Assembly: GCA_036489885.1 (NCBI GenBank)
Contig: DASXEW010000003.1
Span: 806,001 to 870,000, forward strand
Length of the DNA: 64,000 nt
Reading direction: 5' to 3'
Source of the DNA: Candidatus Baltobacteraceae bacterium
GTDB taxonomy: Bacteria > Vulcanimicrobiota > Vulcanimicrobiia > Vulcanimicrobiales > Vulcanimicrobiaceae
Every line of letters begins with the position of its first letter. The stretch's first letter is position 1. Shown here in pieces: positions 51,590 to 60,968 of this stretch. The position numbers and the translations under genes were made by a program. The notes beneath the pieces were generated by a model that made no database searches, was not told the DNA's origin, and saw only the letters and a list, made by a program, of their open reading frames with translations.

Positions 51590-52909
51590 TTATCCGCCGT
51601 TTGCTGTTTGGAAACTCCGCAAGAGGTCGTTGCCGCGCGCAACGGCATCGTCTAGGGCTTGCTTCGCGGACTTCTTTTGGCTCCAGACGTTCTCGAGTTC
51701 TTCGTCGACGACGGTGCGGATCTGTGGCATGTTTCCGAGCCGCACGCCACGCGTCCACGCGAGCGGAGGATGCAACAGCATCTGCTGGATTGGGACCTCG
51801 GGATGATCCTTATAGAAGCCCTTGAGCTGAAGGTTTGCGTACGCAAATTTGGTTATTGGGAGGTAGCCCGTCTCCGCGCTCCAGAGTCCCGCAATGTCGG
51901 GCGAGGCGAGGAAGTTGAAAAACTTCGCGACGCCCTTGTAGACTTCCGGAGACTTTCCGTTCAATACCCAGAGACTAGCGCCGCCGATGATCGCGTTTTG
52001 CGGCGCACCTTTGGCGGGATCGTACGGCATCATCGCTTCGCCGTATTTAAATTTCGAATACTTGATGATGTCACCCAGTGATCCGGACGACTCCATCAAC
52101 ATGCCGCAATCGCCGCTGTAGAATTTCGGCGTCGGTTCGTCTTTGCGCCCGACGTACGTGAACGTTCCATCCTTCGCCATCTTCTGCAAGAGTGCAATGT
52201 GCTTCACTTGCAGCGGTCCGTTGAACACAAGCTTCGTACCCAGCCCGCCGAAGCCGTTGTCTTCGGTCGCGTACGGCAGCCCTTCCCACGCGCTGTATTG
52301 TTCGAGCTGGATCCAGCCTTGCCAACCGGTCGTAAATCCACACGCCATTCCCGACGCTTTGAGCTTTGCAGCGTCGGAGGCTACTTCGTCCCACGTTTTC
52401 GGCGGCTTGTTCGGATCGAGACCCGCCTTTTGGAAGGCATCCTTATTATAGTAGAGCACCGCAGTCGAGCTGTTGAACGGCATCGATACCAGGCGCGCGG
52501 GATTGCCTTGGCTGTAGTAGCCTGCAATCGTCGGGATGAACGCGCTCGTGTTGAGCGAGACTCCCGCTTTCTGAAACACTTCCCACGTTGGGATTACGGC
52601 CTGCTTCGCGGCCATCATCGTTGCGGTCCCGACCTCGAAGACTTGCAAGATCGCCGGTGCGTCGCCCGCGCGATACGCGGCGATCCCGGCAGCCATGCTC
52701 TGGTCGTACGTCCCCTTGTAAAGGGCGACGATCTTGTAGTCGCTCTGCGATGCATTGAATTTATCGACGATATCGTTCAGGTAGATTCCGAGCTGCGATC
52801 CCATCGAGTGCCAGAATTGGATTTCGATGGGAGCGGCCTTCGCGGGCTGCGGCGTTCCTAGCGTAAGAAACGCGGCCGTTAACGCGAGGCAGAGGATTCG
52901 TCTGATCAT
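51590..52909 (-). CDS. ugpB: Glycerol-3-phosphate-type ABC importer binding protein (UgpB-like)
   Basis: The 439-residue periplasmic binding protein has a signal peptide (ILCLALTAAFLTLGTPQPAKA, about 5-25), followed by IEIQFWHSMGSQLGIYLND, the standard UgpB start, and TPKFYSGDCGMLMESSGSLG in the middle. It captures the substrate for UgpAEC. ATG at 52909 has GGAG upstream; the open frame extends further without a signal-like N-terminus. It diverges from the branched-chain-type binding protein gene with a 167-base gap. Confidence 0.9.
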   Translation of the reverse strand: MIRRILCLALTAAFLTLGTPQPAKAAPIEIQFWHSMGSQLGIYLNDIVDKFNASQSDYKIVALYKGTYDQSMAAGIAAYRAGDAPAILQVFEVGTATMMAAKQAVIPTWEVFQKAGVSLNTSAFIPTIAGYYSQGNPARLVSMPFNSSTAVLYYNKDAFQKAGLDPNKPPKTWDEVASDAAKLKASGMACGFTTGWQGWIQLEQYSAWEGLPYATEDNGFGGLGTKLVFNGPLQVKHIALLQKMAKDGTFTYVGRKDEPTPKFYSGDCGMLMESSGSLGDIIKYSKFKYGEAMMPYDPAKGAPQNAIIGGASLWVLNGKSPEVYKGVAKFFNFLASPDIAGLWSAETGYLPITKFAYANLQLKGFYKDHPEVPIQQMLLHPPLAWTRGVRLGNMPQIRTVVDEELENVWSQKKSAKQALDDAVARGNDLLRSFQTANGG

Positions 52910-52990
52910 CCTGTCTCCATAGCAAATGGCGGCCCGGTTTTTGGGCGCTGTGCGGCCAAACCAACTGCGCCGGTTCCGCAAGTGCTCCCT

Positions 52991-53008
52991 CTTTAAGATG
53001 ACTTAAGG
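52991..53008. promoter_or_regulatory. Inverted repeat in the divergent ugp/liv promoter region
   Basis: CTTTAAG (52991-52997) and CTTAAGG (53002-53008) form an imperfect palindrome (one mismatch) with a 4-base spacer, midway between the divergent ugpB and binding-protein starts. It could be an operator for one or both operons; no regulator gene is in the vicinity. Confidence 0.35.
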
Positions 53009-53076
53009 TGCGCTCGCGCGAAGCCCGGCGGGCCTACGTGGCGTGGGCGCTTTCGCATTTGAGGAGGAGGCTGGTC

Positions 53077-54405
53077 TTGGGAGTCAAGCGGACAGATTTC
53101 TTGAAAACGGCCCTTGGCGCGTCAGCCGGTCTGTCGGTTGCGGCGACTGCGACACCATGGTCGAGCGCGGCGGATGAGGCGGTTGGAAATTACCCAGCAG
53201 GCACGAGCGGCAGCGAGATATTCGTCGGGCTGCTTTGTCCGACGACGGGCTCGTATTCGGCGGACGGCGAGGATGAGCGTAAGGGCTACATCCTTGCGAT
53301 GGAAGACCTGAATAACGGCACAGGCGTCATGGGGAAAATCCCGTCACTTGCCGGCAAAAAAGGGCTGCTCGGCAAGAAGGTCACGTACAAGGTCGCGGAC
53401 ACCGAGACAAAGCCGGATACGGCGATTCAGCGCGCGACCGAGTTCATGACGCAGAACAAAGCGATCATGATATCAGGTGGAGTCAGTAGTGCGGTAGACA
53501 TCGCGTTGCAAAAGCTGGCGCAGCAACAGAAAGTTCTCTATATGGTAGGTGCGAGCGGCTCCAACGATACGACGGGGAAGGATTGCCAACGCTACGGCTT
53601 CCGTTCGCAGCTTGACGCCTATATGGTTGCAAAAGCGATCGATCCGTATCTGGTCAAAGCCTACGGACCGAAGAAAAAGATGATCTTCCTTACGCCCGAC
53701 TACAGCTACGGTCACTCGCTGACAAACTCGATGCGAGCCGATCTCGAAAAGCTGGGCTGGACTACGGTCGCCGACGTCGTCGCGCCGTTCCCAACGAGCG
53801 ACTACAGCTCGTATCTCACCAACATCGCGAACTCGGACGCCGATGTATTCATTAACATCGAGTTCGGCAACGACGGTATATCGTCCACGAAGCAAGCCGT
53901 GCAGTTCGGCATCACCAAAAAGATGAAGCTCGTGATCCCGAACATCTCGACGTATCTGCCGGACGGTTTAGGCCCGGACATCATGCAAGGCGTGTACGGC
54001 ACGCAAGATTGGTACTACGCCTTTGCGGACCGCTTCCCGCTCTCGAAGCTATTCCTCGAGAGCTTCCAAAAGCGGTTCCCGGGCGTAATTCCGCGCTGGA
54101 CGGCGCACATCGCCTATGCGCAAACCGCGATTTGGGCCGATGCCGTCACGCGTGCGAAGACGTTCAATCCTCCGGTCCTCATTAAGACACTCGAGGAAGG
54201 AAAGCCGATCGAGCTGATGCTCGGCAAAGTGTACTACCGCGCCGCCGATCATCAGCAGGTTCGGCCGTGCCCGGTCCTGCGTGGCAAAGCCGGAAGCGCG
54301 ATGAAGAACAAGGACGACTTCTTCGATATCGTTGCGCTCGTGCCGGGCGAACAATGCATGCAGCCGTTGGACGAGACCAACTGCCACATGGGTTCTTACA
54401 CCTAA
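53077..54405 (+). CDS. Branched-chain-type ABC importer binding protein
   Basis: A 442-residue periplasmic binding protein of the Leu/Ile/Val-receptor fold (Peripla_BP_6): GLLCPTTGSYSADGEDERKGY, GGVSSAVDIALQ, FLTPDYSYGHS and AHIAYAQTAIWADAV. The N-terminus KRTDFLKTALGASAG looks like a twin-arginine-type signal with KR in place of RR, so Tat export is possible. TTG at 53077 is taken as start because GAGGAGGAGG precedes it by 6 bases; no ATG or GTG fits. The C-terminus has three Cys (CPVLRG, GEQCMQ, NCHMG). Substrate unknown; family members carry amino acids, amides or aromatics. Confidence 0.88.
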   Translation: MGVKRTDFLKTALGASAGLSVAATATPWSSAADEAVGNYPAGTSGSEIFVGLLCPTTGSYSADGEDERKGYILAMEDLNNGTGVMGKIPSLAGKKGLLGKKVTYKVADTETKPDTAIQRATEFMTQNKAIMISGGVSSAVDIALQKLAQQQKVLYMVGASGSNDTTGKDCQRYGFRSQLDAYMVAKAIDPYLVKAYGPKKKMIFLTPDYSYGHSLTNSMRADLEKLGWTTVADVVAPFPTSDYSSYLTNIANSDADVFINIEFGNDGISSTKQAVQFGITKKMKLVIPNISTYLPDGLGPDIMQGVYGTQDWYYAFADRFPLSKLFLESFQKRFPGVIPRWTAHIAYAQTAIWADAVTRAKTFNPPVLIKTLEEGKPIELMLGKVYYRAADHQQVRPCPVLRGKAGSAMKNKDDFFDIVALVPGEQCMQPLDETNCHMGSYT

Positions 54406-54422
54406 AGCACACCACGTCCTAA

Positions 54423-55289
54423 ATGCATCTCATCGAAGCGCAAGCCCTCAACGGGCTTGCGCTTGGTGCGATTCTCGCTCTCGTTGCGCTCGGCTTGACG
54501 ATCGTGTTCGGTTTGCTGGGTTTCGTCAATTTCGCCCACGGCGCGCTCTTGATGGTCGGCGCGTACGCGGGTTGGATCGTCTACTCGCAAACCAATCACT
54601 TCTTTCTGGCGATGCTCGGTGCGCTCGTCATTACCTTTATCGTGGGGATCGTAATCGAACGTGTCTTGATACGCCTTTATTACGCACGCCCAAAACAGGA
54701 TCAAATTCTCGTCACGTACGGTTTGGCGATCATTCTGGTCGAAGTCGTGCGCGCAATCTTCACCGGGCAGACGCGTCTGCTTTCAACGCCTGCTTGGGCG
54801 AGCGGTATCGTCAATATTGCCGGAATCTACTATCCGCAGTATCGCGTCATCGTGATTGCGATCGCGGCAATCACGCTGGCAATCATTTACCTCATCTTGT
54901 TCCGCACGCGCATCGGACTGATCGTTCGCGCGGGTATCGACGACGTCGTCATCGTCAATATCCTCGGCATCAACGTCAAACGAACGTTCATGCTCGTCTT
55001 TGCGCTCGGAGCGGCGATCGCAGGTCTGGCTGGAATCGTTGACGGGCCGTTGCTGGCCATTAATCCCGACATGGGTACCGATGTTTTGGTTCAGTGCTTT
55101 GTCGTGATCGTGATCGGCGGTGTCGGGTCGTTCTTCGGCGCGATCCTCGGAGGCATCGTCGCCGGCGAGATCATCAGCCTTACGACAGCATTTGCGCCCG
55201 ACTACGCGTCGGTGATGCTTTACGTTGCGATGGCGGTCGTGCTCATCGTGCGGCCGCAAGGTTTGCTCGGTGTCGAGGGGCGCGCGTAG
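54423..55289 (+). CDS. livH: Branched-chain-type ABC importer permease (LivH)
   Basis: A 288-residue permease with about eight helices and LivH segments: AQALNGLALGAILALVALGL at the start, GFVNFAHGALLMVGAY, and VVIVIGGVGSFFGAILGGIVAG near the C-terminus. It forms half of the channel with LivM; 17 bases after the binding-protein gene and abutting livM. Confidence 0.93.
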   Translation: MHLIEAQALNGLALGAILALVALGLTIVFGLLGFVNFAHGALLMVGAYAGWIVYSQTNHFFLAMLGALVITFIVGIVIERVLIRLYYARPKQDQILVTYGLAIILVEVVRAIFTGQTRLLSTPAWASGIVNIAGIYYPQYRVIVIAIAAITLAIIYLILFRTRIGLIVRAGIDDVVIVNILGINVKRTFMLVFALGAAIAGLAGIVDGPLLAINPDMGTDVLVQCFVVIVIGGVGSFFGAILGGIVAGEIISLTTAFAPDYASVMLYVAMAVVLIVRPQGLLGVEGRA

Positions 55290-56285
55290 ATGCGTATGAG
55301 CACGCAGCGAATGCTGCTCGGCCTTCTTGGACTGGCCGTGTTCCTCGTGCTCTTCCCAATCGTATTGCAGGCGGGCGGCGGCGGAATCGCTCTTGCATCG
55401 CGCATTCTCGTGCTGGCGCTTTTTGGGCTCGGCGTCGACCTGATCTTTGGTTTTGCCGGCTTACTCTCGTTCGGGCAAGCGGCATTCTACGGCGTAGGCG
55501 GCTTCGTTTCCGGCTATCTGCTGATTTCGGGGACGGTGCACAGCACGCTTCTGGCGCTTGCGATTGGTACGGCTGCGGCAGCGTTCGCCGGTATTTTGAT
55601 CGGTGCGCTGAGCATGCGGCAAGTCGGCGTCTATCTCGCGATGCTCACGCTGGCATTCGCGCAGATGTTTTACTTTCTGGACATCTCGGCGCTCCGTAAC
55701 TACACCGGCGGCGAAAACGGATTGCCGGGCGTCCCGCGCGCATCGGTGCTCGGCCTTCATTTCACGTCGAACCACGAAGCCTACGCGTTCATCGCGATCG
55801 TCTACTTCATCGCATTTGCGATCATGTGGCTGATTGTACGCTCGTCATTCGGACACGTGTTGCGCGCGATCTTGGAAAATCCCGAACGTGCGGCAGCGGC
55901 CGGCCACGACGTCTACCTTTATAAGGTCGTCGCTTTCACGATTGCGGCTGCGTACGCAGGTCTCGCGGGCGGTTTGCTCGGCATGTTCCAAGGCTATCTC
56001 CCGCCCGACATGTTTACGATCGACACGTCAGGACAGATCGTCGTCATCGAGGTGATCGGCGGTCCGGGAACTCTTGTTGGTCCACTAATCGGCTCGATCG
56101 TGTGGATTTATCTCTCGCAGGTGTTCCAGGACTTCAGCGCGGTCGCGGGCTTGTGGCGGCTTATGCTCGGCATCGTGTTCGTGCTGCTCATCACCGGCTT
56201 CCGCAGCGGCATTGCCGGTGGAATTATTTTGTGGATTCGGGGCATGGCACGCCGGCGCTCCGCCGTCGCAACCGGTGGCGACTGA
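55290..56285 (+). CDS. livM: Branched-chain-type ABC importer permease (LivM)
   Basis: A 331-residue permease of the LivM type with about ten helices: GVDLIFGFAGLLSFGQAAFY, ARASVLG, RAILENPERAAAAGHDVYLY and VIEVIGGPGTLVGPLIGS. It pairs with LivH. Its stop shares one base with the livG start (TGATG). Confidence 0.93.
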   Translation: MRMSTQRMLLGLLGLAVFLVLFPIVLQAGGGGIALASRILVLALFGLGVDLIFGFAGLLSFGQAAFYGVGGFVSGYLLISGTVHSTLLALAIGTAAAAFAGILIGALSMRQVGVYLAMLTLAFAQMFYFLDISALRNYTGGENGLPGVPRASVLGLHFTSNHEAYAFIAIVYFIAFAIMWLIVRSSFGHVLRAILENPERAAAAGHDVYLYKVVAFTIAAAYAGLAGGLLGMFQGYLPPDMFTIDTSGQIVVIEVIGGPGTLVGPLIGSIVWIYLSQVFQDFSAVAGLWRLMLGIVFVLLITGFRSGIAGGIILWIRGMARRRSAVATGGD

Positions 56286-57040
56286 TGCCGCTGCTTGAAG
56301 CGCGTTCGCTGACGCGCCGCTTCGGCGGCTTGGTCGCGGTCGATTCCGTCTCGCTTGCGATCGAGCCCCTGACGGTGACCGCGTTGATTGGTCCGAACGG
56401 TGCGGGCAAAACGACATTCTTCAAGATGCTCGCAGGCGAGATAGCGCCGAGCGCAGGCGAAGTCTACTTCAAAGACAAGCGCATCAGCGACCTCGGCATG
56501 ACACGCGTCGTACAGCTTGGCGTCGCGAAGAGCTTTCAAATCACGCAAATCTTTCCGCGCCTGAGCGTCGAGGAAAACGTCCTCGTTCCGGCACTTGCGG
56601 CGACGCGTGGAAAGTTCAAGCTCGACGCACTTGTCCCGTTGTCGGGCGCGAAGAAGGCCCACGAGATTGCGGTGCGGGTGCTGCGGGAAGTCGATTTGCT
56701 CGAACGCCGCAGAGTCCGCGCAAGCGATCTCTCATACGGCGAGAAGCGGCGTCTCGAAGTCGCGCTCGCGCTTGCCACGCAACCGGAAGTGTTGCTTCTT
56801 GACGAACCGGCGGCGGGTATGAGTCCGACCGAACGTACCTCGATGATCGAGCTGATTCAAACCTTGCGCAAGAGTGTGACGATCGTGATCGTCGAGCACG
56901 ATATGGACGTCGTCTTTGGTCTTGCCGATCGCATCGTCGTGCTACAGGACGGTAAGCAAATCGCCGAAGGCTCCCCTTCGGAGATTCGCGGTAACCCGCG
57001 CGTGCAAGAAGCGTATCTCGGAACAGGCGGCGTCGAGTGA
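56285..57040 (+). CDS. livG: Branched-chain-type ABC importer ATPase (LivG)
   Basis: A 251-residue ATPase: Walker [15 protein letters not shown], signature [15 protein letters not shown], Walker [15 protein letters not shown]-loop VEHDMDVV. The conserved C-terminal QEAYLGTG is usual for LivG. ATG at 56285 is chosen; a frame extension to 56102 lies within livM. GTGA overlap with livF. Confidence 0.94.
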   Translation: MPLLEARSLTRRFGGLVAVDSVSLAIEPLTVTALIGPNGAGKTTFFKMLAGEIAPSAGEVYFKDKRISDLGMTRVVQLGVAKSFQITQIFPRLSVEENVLVPALAATRGKFKLDALVPLSGAKKAHEIAVRVLREVDLLERRRVRASDLSYGEKRRLEVALALATQPEVLLLDEPAAGMSPTERTSMIELIQTLRKSVTIVIVEHDMDVVFGLADRIVVLQDGKQIAEGSPSEIRGNPRVQEAYLGTGGVE

Positions 57041-57735
57041 GTTTACTCGAAGTTGATGCGATCAACACCTACTACGATGAGTCGCACGTGCTCTTCGACG
57101 TGTCGCTGCGCGTTGAGGAGGGTGAAGTCGTCGCGCTGCTTGGCCGCAACGGTTCGGGCAAGACGACGACGATGCTTACGATCATGGGTATTCTCGCGCC
57201 GCGCACGGGAACGATTCGTTTTGCAGGGACGACGATCAGCGGCAAACAGCCTTACGAGATTGCGAAGCTCGGCGTCCAGCTCGTGCCCGACACGCGCCGC
57301 ATCGTCAAAACGATCACGGTCGAGGAAAATCTGCAGCTCGCAGCGCTAACCGCGAAATCACGCTGGACGCTCAAACGGATCTACGAAACGTTTCCGCGCC
57401 TGGAACAGCGCAAGAATTTCATGGGCCGCTCGCTCTCAGGCGGCGAGCAGCAAATGCTCGCAATCGCGCGCGCGCTGATCCGCGATGCACGTATGCTCTT
57501 GCTCGACGAGCCCTTCGAGGGACTCGCGCCGATCATCGTCCGCGATCTGCTCGAAACGACGAAGCGCCTCGCAGCCGAAGGGCGCACGATTGTGATCGTC
57601 GAGCAAAACGTTCGCGCTGCGCTCGTTTTGGCGCATCGCACGTACGTCCTCAATCGCGGACACGTCGAGCTCGAAGCCACTCCTGCCGAGCTTCAATCAA
57701 AGCCCGACGTCATGCACCAGTATCTCGGGGTCTAG
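57037..57735 (+). CDS. livF: Branched-chain-type ABC importer ATPase (LivF)
   Basis: A 232-residue ATPase: Walker [15 protein letters not shown], signature [15 protein letters not shown], Walker [15 protein letters not shown]-loop [10 protein letters not shown] and C-terminal QYLGV. GTG start in a GTGA overlap with livG. It completes the binding protein-H-M-G-F importer. Confidence 0.94.
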   Translation: MSLLEVDAINTYYDESHVLFDVSLRVEEGEVVALLGRNGSGKTTTMLTIMGILAPRTGTIRFAGTTISGKQPYEIAKLGVQLVPDTRRIVKTITVEENLQLAALTAKSRWTLKRIYETFPRLEQRKNFMGRSLSGGEQQMLAIARALIRDARMLLLDEPFEGLAPIIVRDLLETTKRLAAEGRTIVIVEQNVRAALVLAHRTYVLNRGHVELEATPAELQSKPDVMHQYLGV

Positions 57736-57736
57736 C

Positions 57737-57780
57737 GGTCCCTCGACTACGGCGCCTCGCGCTTACGCTCGGGATGACAA
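57737..57780. repeat. REP-like intergenic sequence between livF and the flavin monooxygenase gene
   Basis: On the minus strand this stretch begins TTGTCATCCCGAGCG and ends TAGTCGAGGGACC. Sequences of this form (TGTCATCC-GAGCG...GAGGGACC) are common REP-like repeats in many bacterial genomes. It fills the convergent gap and supplies the last codons and stop of the monooxygenase gene. Only one copy is in the window. Confidence 0.55.
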
Positions 57781-59139
57781 GGGCAGTTTCCAAGCGCCGA
57801 TGGCGGGTTTCGGCATACCCAAGTGCTCGCGCAACGTCGAACCGGTATATTCTCTGCGGAATAGACCGCGCTTTTGCAACTGCGGGACGACGAGGCGCAC
57901 GAAATCCTCGTAGGCGCCCGGAATGTGCGTCGCCGCGATGACGAATCCGTCGCAACCTTCATCGCTGAACCACTCTTCGAGGCCGTCGGCGACGTCTTTG
58001 GCCGATCCCACGAACAACGGATGCTCGCGAACGTTCCCGCGATTGCTGACCTCGACGAAATCGCGGACGCTCGGATTCTTCTTACCGCTCAGCGCGACGA
58101 CCTGATCGCGGATCGCCTGCAAACCGCTGATATTCGCGAGTTCGTCGTCCGTGAACGGCTCATCGAGCCCTTTGGAAGCGAAGTCGAAATTGAGGACTTC
58201 CGACAGCAAGACAACGCCGTCGATCGGCTTTGGAAGCGACTCGATGAGCGCGAGCTTCTCTTCGGCCGCGGCGCGCGTTTCGCCGACGACCGTGACGACG
58301 AGCGGACAAATCTTGACGAGCGTCGATTCACGTCCGAGCAGTTGTACTTGCGTCTTAAAGAGCTGATAGAACTTTTTCGCGAGCTGCAAATCCGGATGCA
58401 GCGCGAAGACCAGCTCCGACCAGCGTGCCGCAAACGCTCGTCCTCGTCCGCTTTGTCCGGCTTGAATGACGACGGGATAACCTTGCGGCGAGCGGGGCAC
58501 CGTGAACGGCCCGCGCGACGTGAACCAATCGCCGCGGTGCTCGAGCGGATGGACCTTGGATGGATCCGCAAAGCGTCCGCCCTTGTCGCCGATGATCGCA
58601 TCGTCTTCCCACGTGTCCCAGTGGCCGTGAACGACTTGCATGAATTCTTCGGCGCGATCGTAGCGCATGTCGTGCGGCAGCGCCTCGTCGCGCCCCATGT
58701 TCGCGGCTTCGGAATCGTTTAGCGATGTCACGACATTCCAGGCGGCGCGTCCGCGCGTCATGAGATCGAGCGTCGCAAAGACGCGTGCGACGTGGAACGG
58801 CTCGTAGTACGTCGTCGAATACGTCCCGCCGATGCCGATGCGCGACGTCGTCGCAGCCATCATCGACATGACCGGAACGAGATCCATCTTGACGGTGCGA
58901 ATTCCGTTTGTGACGGCCTCGATGTAGTCGTCGCCGTATTTGTCCGGCATCGCGAGCCGGTCATCGAAGAACGCGAGGTCGAATTTCCCGTCCTCGAGCG
59001 TCCGTCCGATCCGCTGATAGTATTCGGGCGTCAGGAAATCGCTCATCGTGTCGGGATGCCGCCACGAGTAGACGTAGTTCGAGCAATTCTGCGCCTGCAG
59101 AAATGCAACGAGCGCCATCTGCGAGTTGACTTGCGCCAT
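57763..59139 (-). CDS. NtaA/SnaA/DszA-family FMNH2-dependent monooxygenase
   Basis: A 458-residue luciferase-like monooxygenase: N-terminal SWRHPDTMSDFLTPEYYQRI, FDLAFFDDRLAMPD, AWNVVTSLNDSEAANMGRDE, FTVPRSPQGYPVVIQAGQS. This NtaA/DszA subgroup cleaves C-S or C-N bonds with reduced FMN supplied by a partner reductase, here the SsuE-like product encoded just upstream. The final residues SSRA and the stop come from the repeat at 57737-57780, so the original C-terminus may have been altered. Substrate unknown. Confidence 0.9.
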   Translation of the reverse strand: MAQVNSQMALVAFLQAQNCSNYVYSWRHPDTMSDFLTPEYYQRIGRTLEDGKFDLAFFDDRLAMPDKYGDDYIEAVTNGIRTVKMDLVPVMSMMAATTSRIGIGGTYSTTYYEPFHVARVFATLDLMTRGRAAWNVVTSLNDSEAANMGRDEALPHDMRYDRAEEFMQVVHGHWDTWEDDAIIGDKGGRFADPSKVHPLEHRGDWFTSRGPFTVPRSPQGYPVVIQAGQSGRGRAFAARWSELVFALHPDLQLAKKFYQLFKTQVQLLGRESTLVKICPLVVTVVGETRAAAEEKLALIESLPKPIDGVVLLSEVLNFDFASKGLDEPFTDDELANISGLQAIRDQVVALSGKKNPSVRDFVEVSNRGNVREHPLFVGSAKDVADGLEEWFSDEGCDGFVIAATHIPGAYEDFVRLVVPQLQKRGLFRREYTGSTLREHLGMPKPAIGAWKLPLSSRA

Positions 59140-59151
59140 GTGCTCTGCTTT

Positions 59152-59661
59152 CTAGCTCAAGAGCGCCTGCATACCTGCCTTCAAACGGTCGTAGTTCTCT
59201 GCGCTGAGGGTCGCGCTGCCGTCGTCGCGCAGCTCGATTGCCTCGTTCGTGAGATACAACCCGTCGAGGACGCGGCTTGCTCCGAGAACGGAGAGCACGG
59301 GCTTGAGCGCGTAGTCGACCGAGAGCATATGCGCACTTGATCCGCCCGTCGCAATGGGGTACGCTGACTTGCCGCGTAACGCACCATCCGGCAGATAGTC
59401 CAAGAACGTTTTGAGCAGTCCGGAGTACGCCGCCTTATAGACGGGCGTCGCAACCACGATCGCACGCGCATCAGCAATCAATCCGTGGGCGCGAGCCAGC
59501 GCCTCCGAGGCGCGGCCGAAGAGCAGGCCATCTGCCGGAAGTTCACGCAACTCGAGCAAGGTCGATTGCCCGGGGTCGGCCAGCTCTCGCGCCACGCGCA
59601 GGACGGCCGTCGAACGCGATGGACTCGACGGACTCCCGGCGAGCAGCACGATCGCGCTCAC
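59152..59661 (-). CDS. NAD(P)H-dependent FMN reductase (SsuE/MsuE-like)
   Basis: A 169-residue flavodoxin-fold reductase: LLAGSPSSPSRSTAVL (phosphate-binding loop, 6-21), VVATPVYKAAYSGLLKTFLDYLP (about 69-91), and ATGGSSAHML. It supplies reduced FMN to two-component monooxygenases, and the adjacent NtaA-type gene (12-base gap) is the natural partner. Its start overlaps the M20 stop by 4 bases. Confidence 0.9.
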   Translation of the reverse strand: MSAIVLLAGSPSSPSRSTAVLRVARELADPGQSTLLELRELPADGLLFGRASEALARAHGLIADARAIVVATPVYKAAYSGLLKTFLDYLPDGALRGKSAYPIATGGSSAHMLSVDYALKPVLSVLGASRVLDGLYLTNEAIELRDDGSATLSAENYDRLKAGMQALLS

Positions 59662-60968
59662 GGCGGGGTTTCGCCGAGCGAAACGAGTGCAGTCGCGAGT
59701 GCTTGCGCAGCCGGTGCGATGTTCGACTCATCGATGTCAAAGTGTGGCGTGTGATGCCCGGTGTTCGTCGGGGAACCGACGCACGAGTAAATCGCAAGAC
59801 CGCCGCGCTCTTGCACGCGCTTCATGAAGAATGTTGCGTCCTCGCTGCCGACGGCAGCTTTCGGTTCAAGCGTTGTCCGAATATTCGGAACTCCCGTGGT
59901 CGCGCGTGCCACGGCTTCCCCAAGCGGAACGCTCGACTCGGCTGTCGTTGTGCGCCCCGCCAAGATGATGTCGACGTCGACGCCTTCCATCTCTGCAGCG
60001 CCTTTGATCACCGCGTTCGCACGCTCGATCATGTAATCGCAGATCTGCTCCGTATCGCCTCGAACCTCCATCATGAAGAAGGCTCGATCAGCGATGACAT
60101 TGCGGCCGGCTCCGCCTTCGAGCACGCCGACGTTAATCCGTGAACGACCGGCGCTGTGGCGCGCGATCCCGTACAGTCCGACAACCGCGTGCGCCGCTGC
60201 GAGCAGCGCGTTGCGTCCTTGTTCCGGATGTCCACCGGCGTGCGCCGCCTGTCCCTTGAAGGTAACGTCGAGCTTCGCGCTCGCGAGCTGACCCGTCACA
60301 ATCGGATAGAACACGTGGCTTTCCGAATTCATACCCACGTGAATCGCGACAAAGAAATTGACGTCGTCGACGACGCCGGCGTCGCGCATCGGGATTGCGC
60401 CACGTCCGCCTTCTTCCGCCGGTTGGAAAATGAACTTCACCTTCCCGTAAATGCGATCGCGCTGCGATGCGAGCATCTCCGCGACCGCAAGGCCGATCGC
60501 GGCATGCACGTCATGACCGCAGGCGTGCATGATGCCTTTATGCGACGACACGAAGGCCTCGCGTACCGGCAGATGCGTGTTGTCATCCGCTTCGAGAATC
60601 GGCAGCGCATCGATGTCGCAGCGCAATGCGACGACCGGACCCGGCTGCGCTCCGCGAAGCGTACCAACGATGCCGGTAAAGCCGCCTTCGAACCGTGCCA
60701 GCCATTTCGGATCGGCGCCCTCGTCCTTTGCACGCGCGAACGCGGCGTGTACGACATCGTCGCCGGGGACTCCGACGCGGCTGCGTGCATCCATTACGTC
60801 GCGTCCGGTTTGCACTTCGATTCCGAGCCCGTCGAGCCGCGCAGCAATCGCGCTCGCGGTACGAAACTCGGTGAGACCAAGCTCGGGGAATTTGTGAAAA
60901 TCGCGGCGCGTTGCAATCGCGCGCTTCGCGATCTCATCGGTTAGGCGAACCGGATCGAAGGTTTTCAT
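59658..60968 (-). CDS. M20D-family amidohydrolase
   Basis: A 436-residue metalloaminoacylase of the YxeP/HipO/IAA-amino-acid hydrolase type: RRDFHKFPELGLTEFRT at the N-terminus, HACGHDVHAA near residues 145-155, PAEEGGRGAIPM and a C-terminal NTGHHTPHFD. It removes an N-acyl group from an amino-acid conjugate. The long frame to 61520 overlaps a permease gene and is spurious; ATG at 60968 gives the right N-terminus in an ATGA overlap with dppC. With the flavin monooxygenase it resembles the YxeK/YxeP pair of Bacillus. Confidence 0.9.
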   Translation of the reverse strand: MKTFDPVRLTDEIAKRAIATRRDFHKFPELGLTEFRTASAIAARLDGLGIEVQTGRDVMDARSRVGVPGDDVVHAAFARAKDEGADPKWLARFEGGFTGIVGTLRGAQPGPVVALRCDIDALPILEADDNTHLPVREAFVSSHKGIMHACGHDVHAAIGLAVAEMLASQRDRIYGKVKFIFQPAEEGGRGAIPMRDAGVVDDVNFFVAIHVGMNSESHVFYPIVTGQLASAKLDVTFKGQAAHAGGHPEQGRNALLAAAHAVVGLYGIARHSAGRSRINVGVLEGGAGRNVIADRAFFMMEVRGDTEQICDYMIERANAVIKGAAEMEGVDVDIILAGRTTTAESSVPLGEAVARATTGVPNIRTTLEPKAAVGSEDATFFMKRVQERGGLAIYSCVGSPTNTGHHTPHFDIDESNIAPAAQALATALVSLGETPP

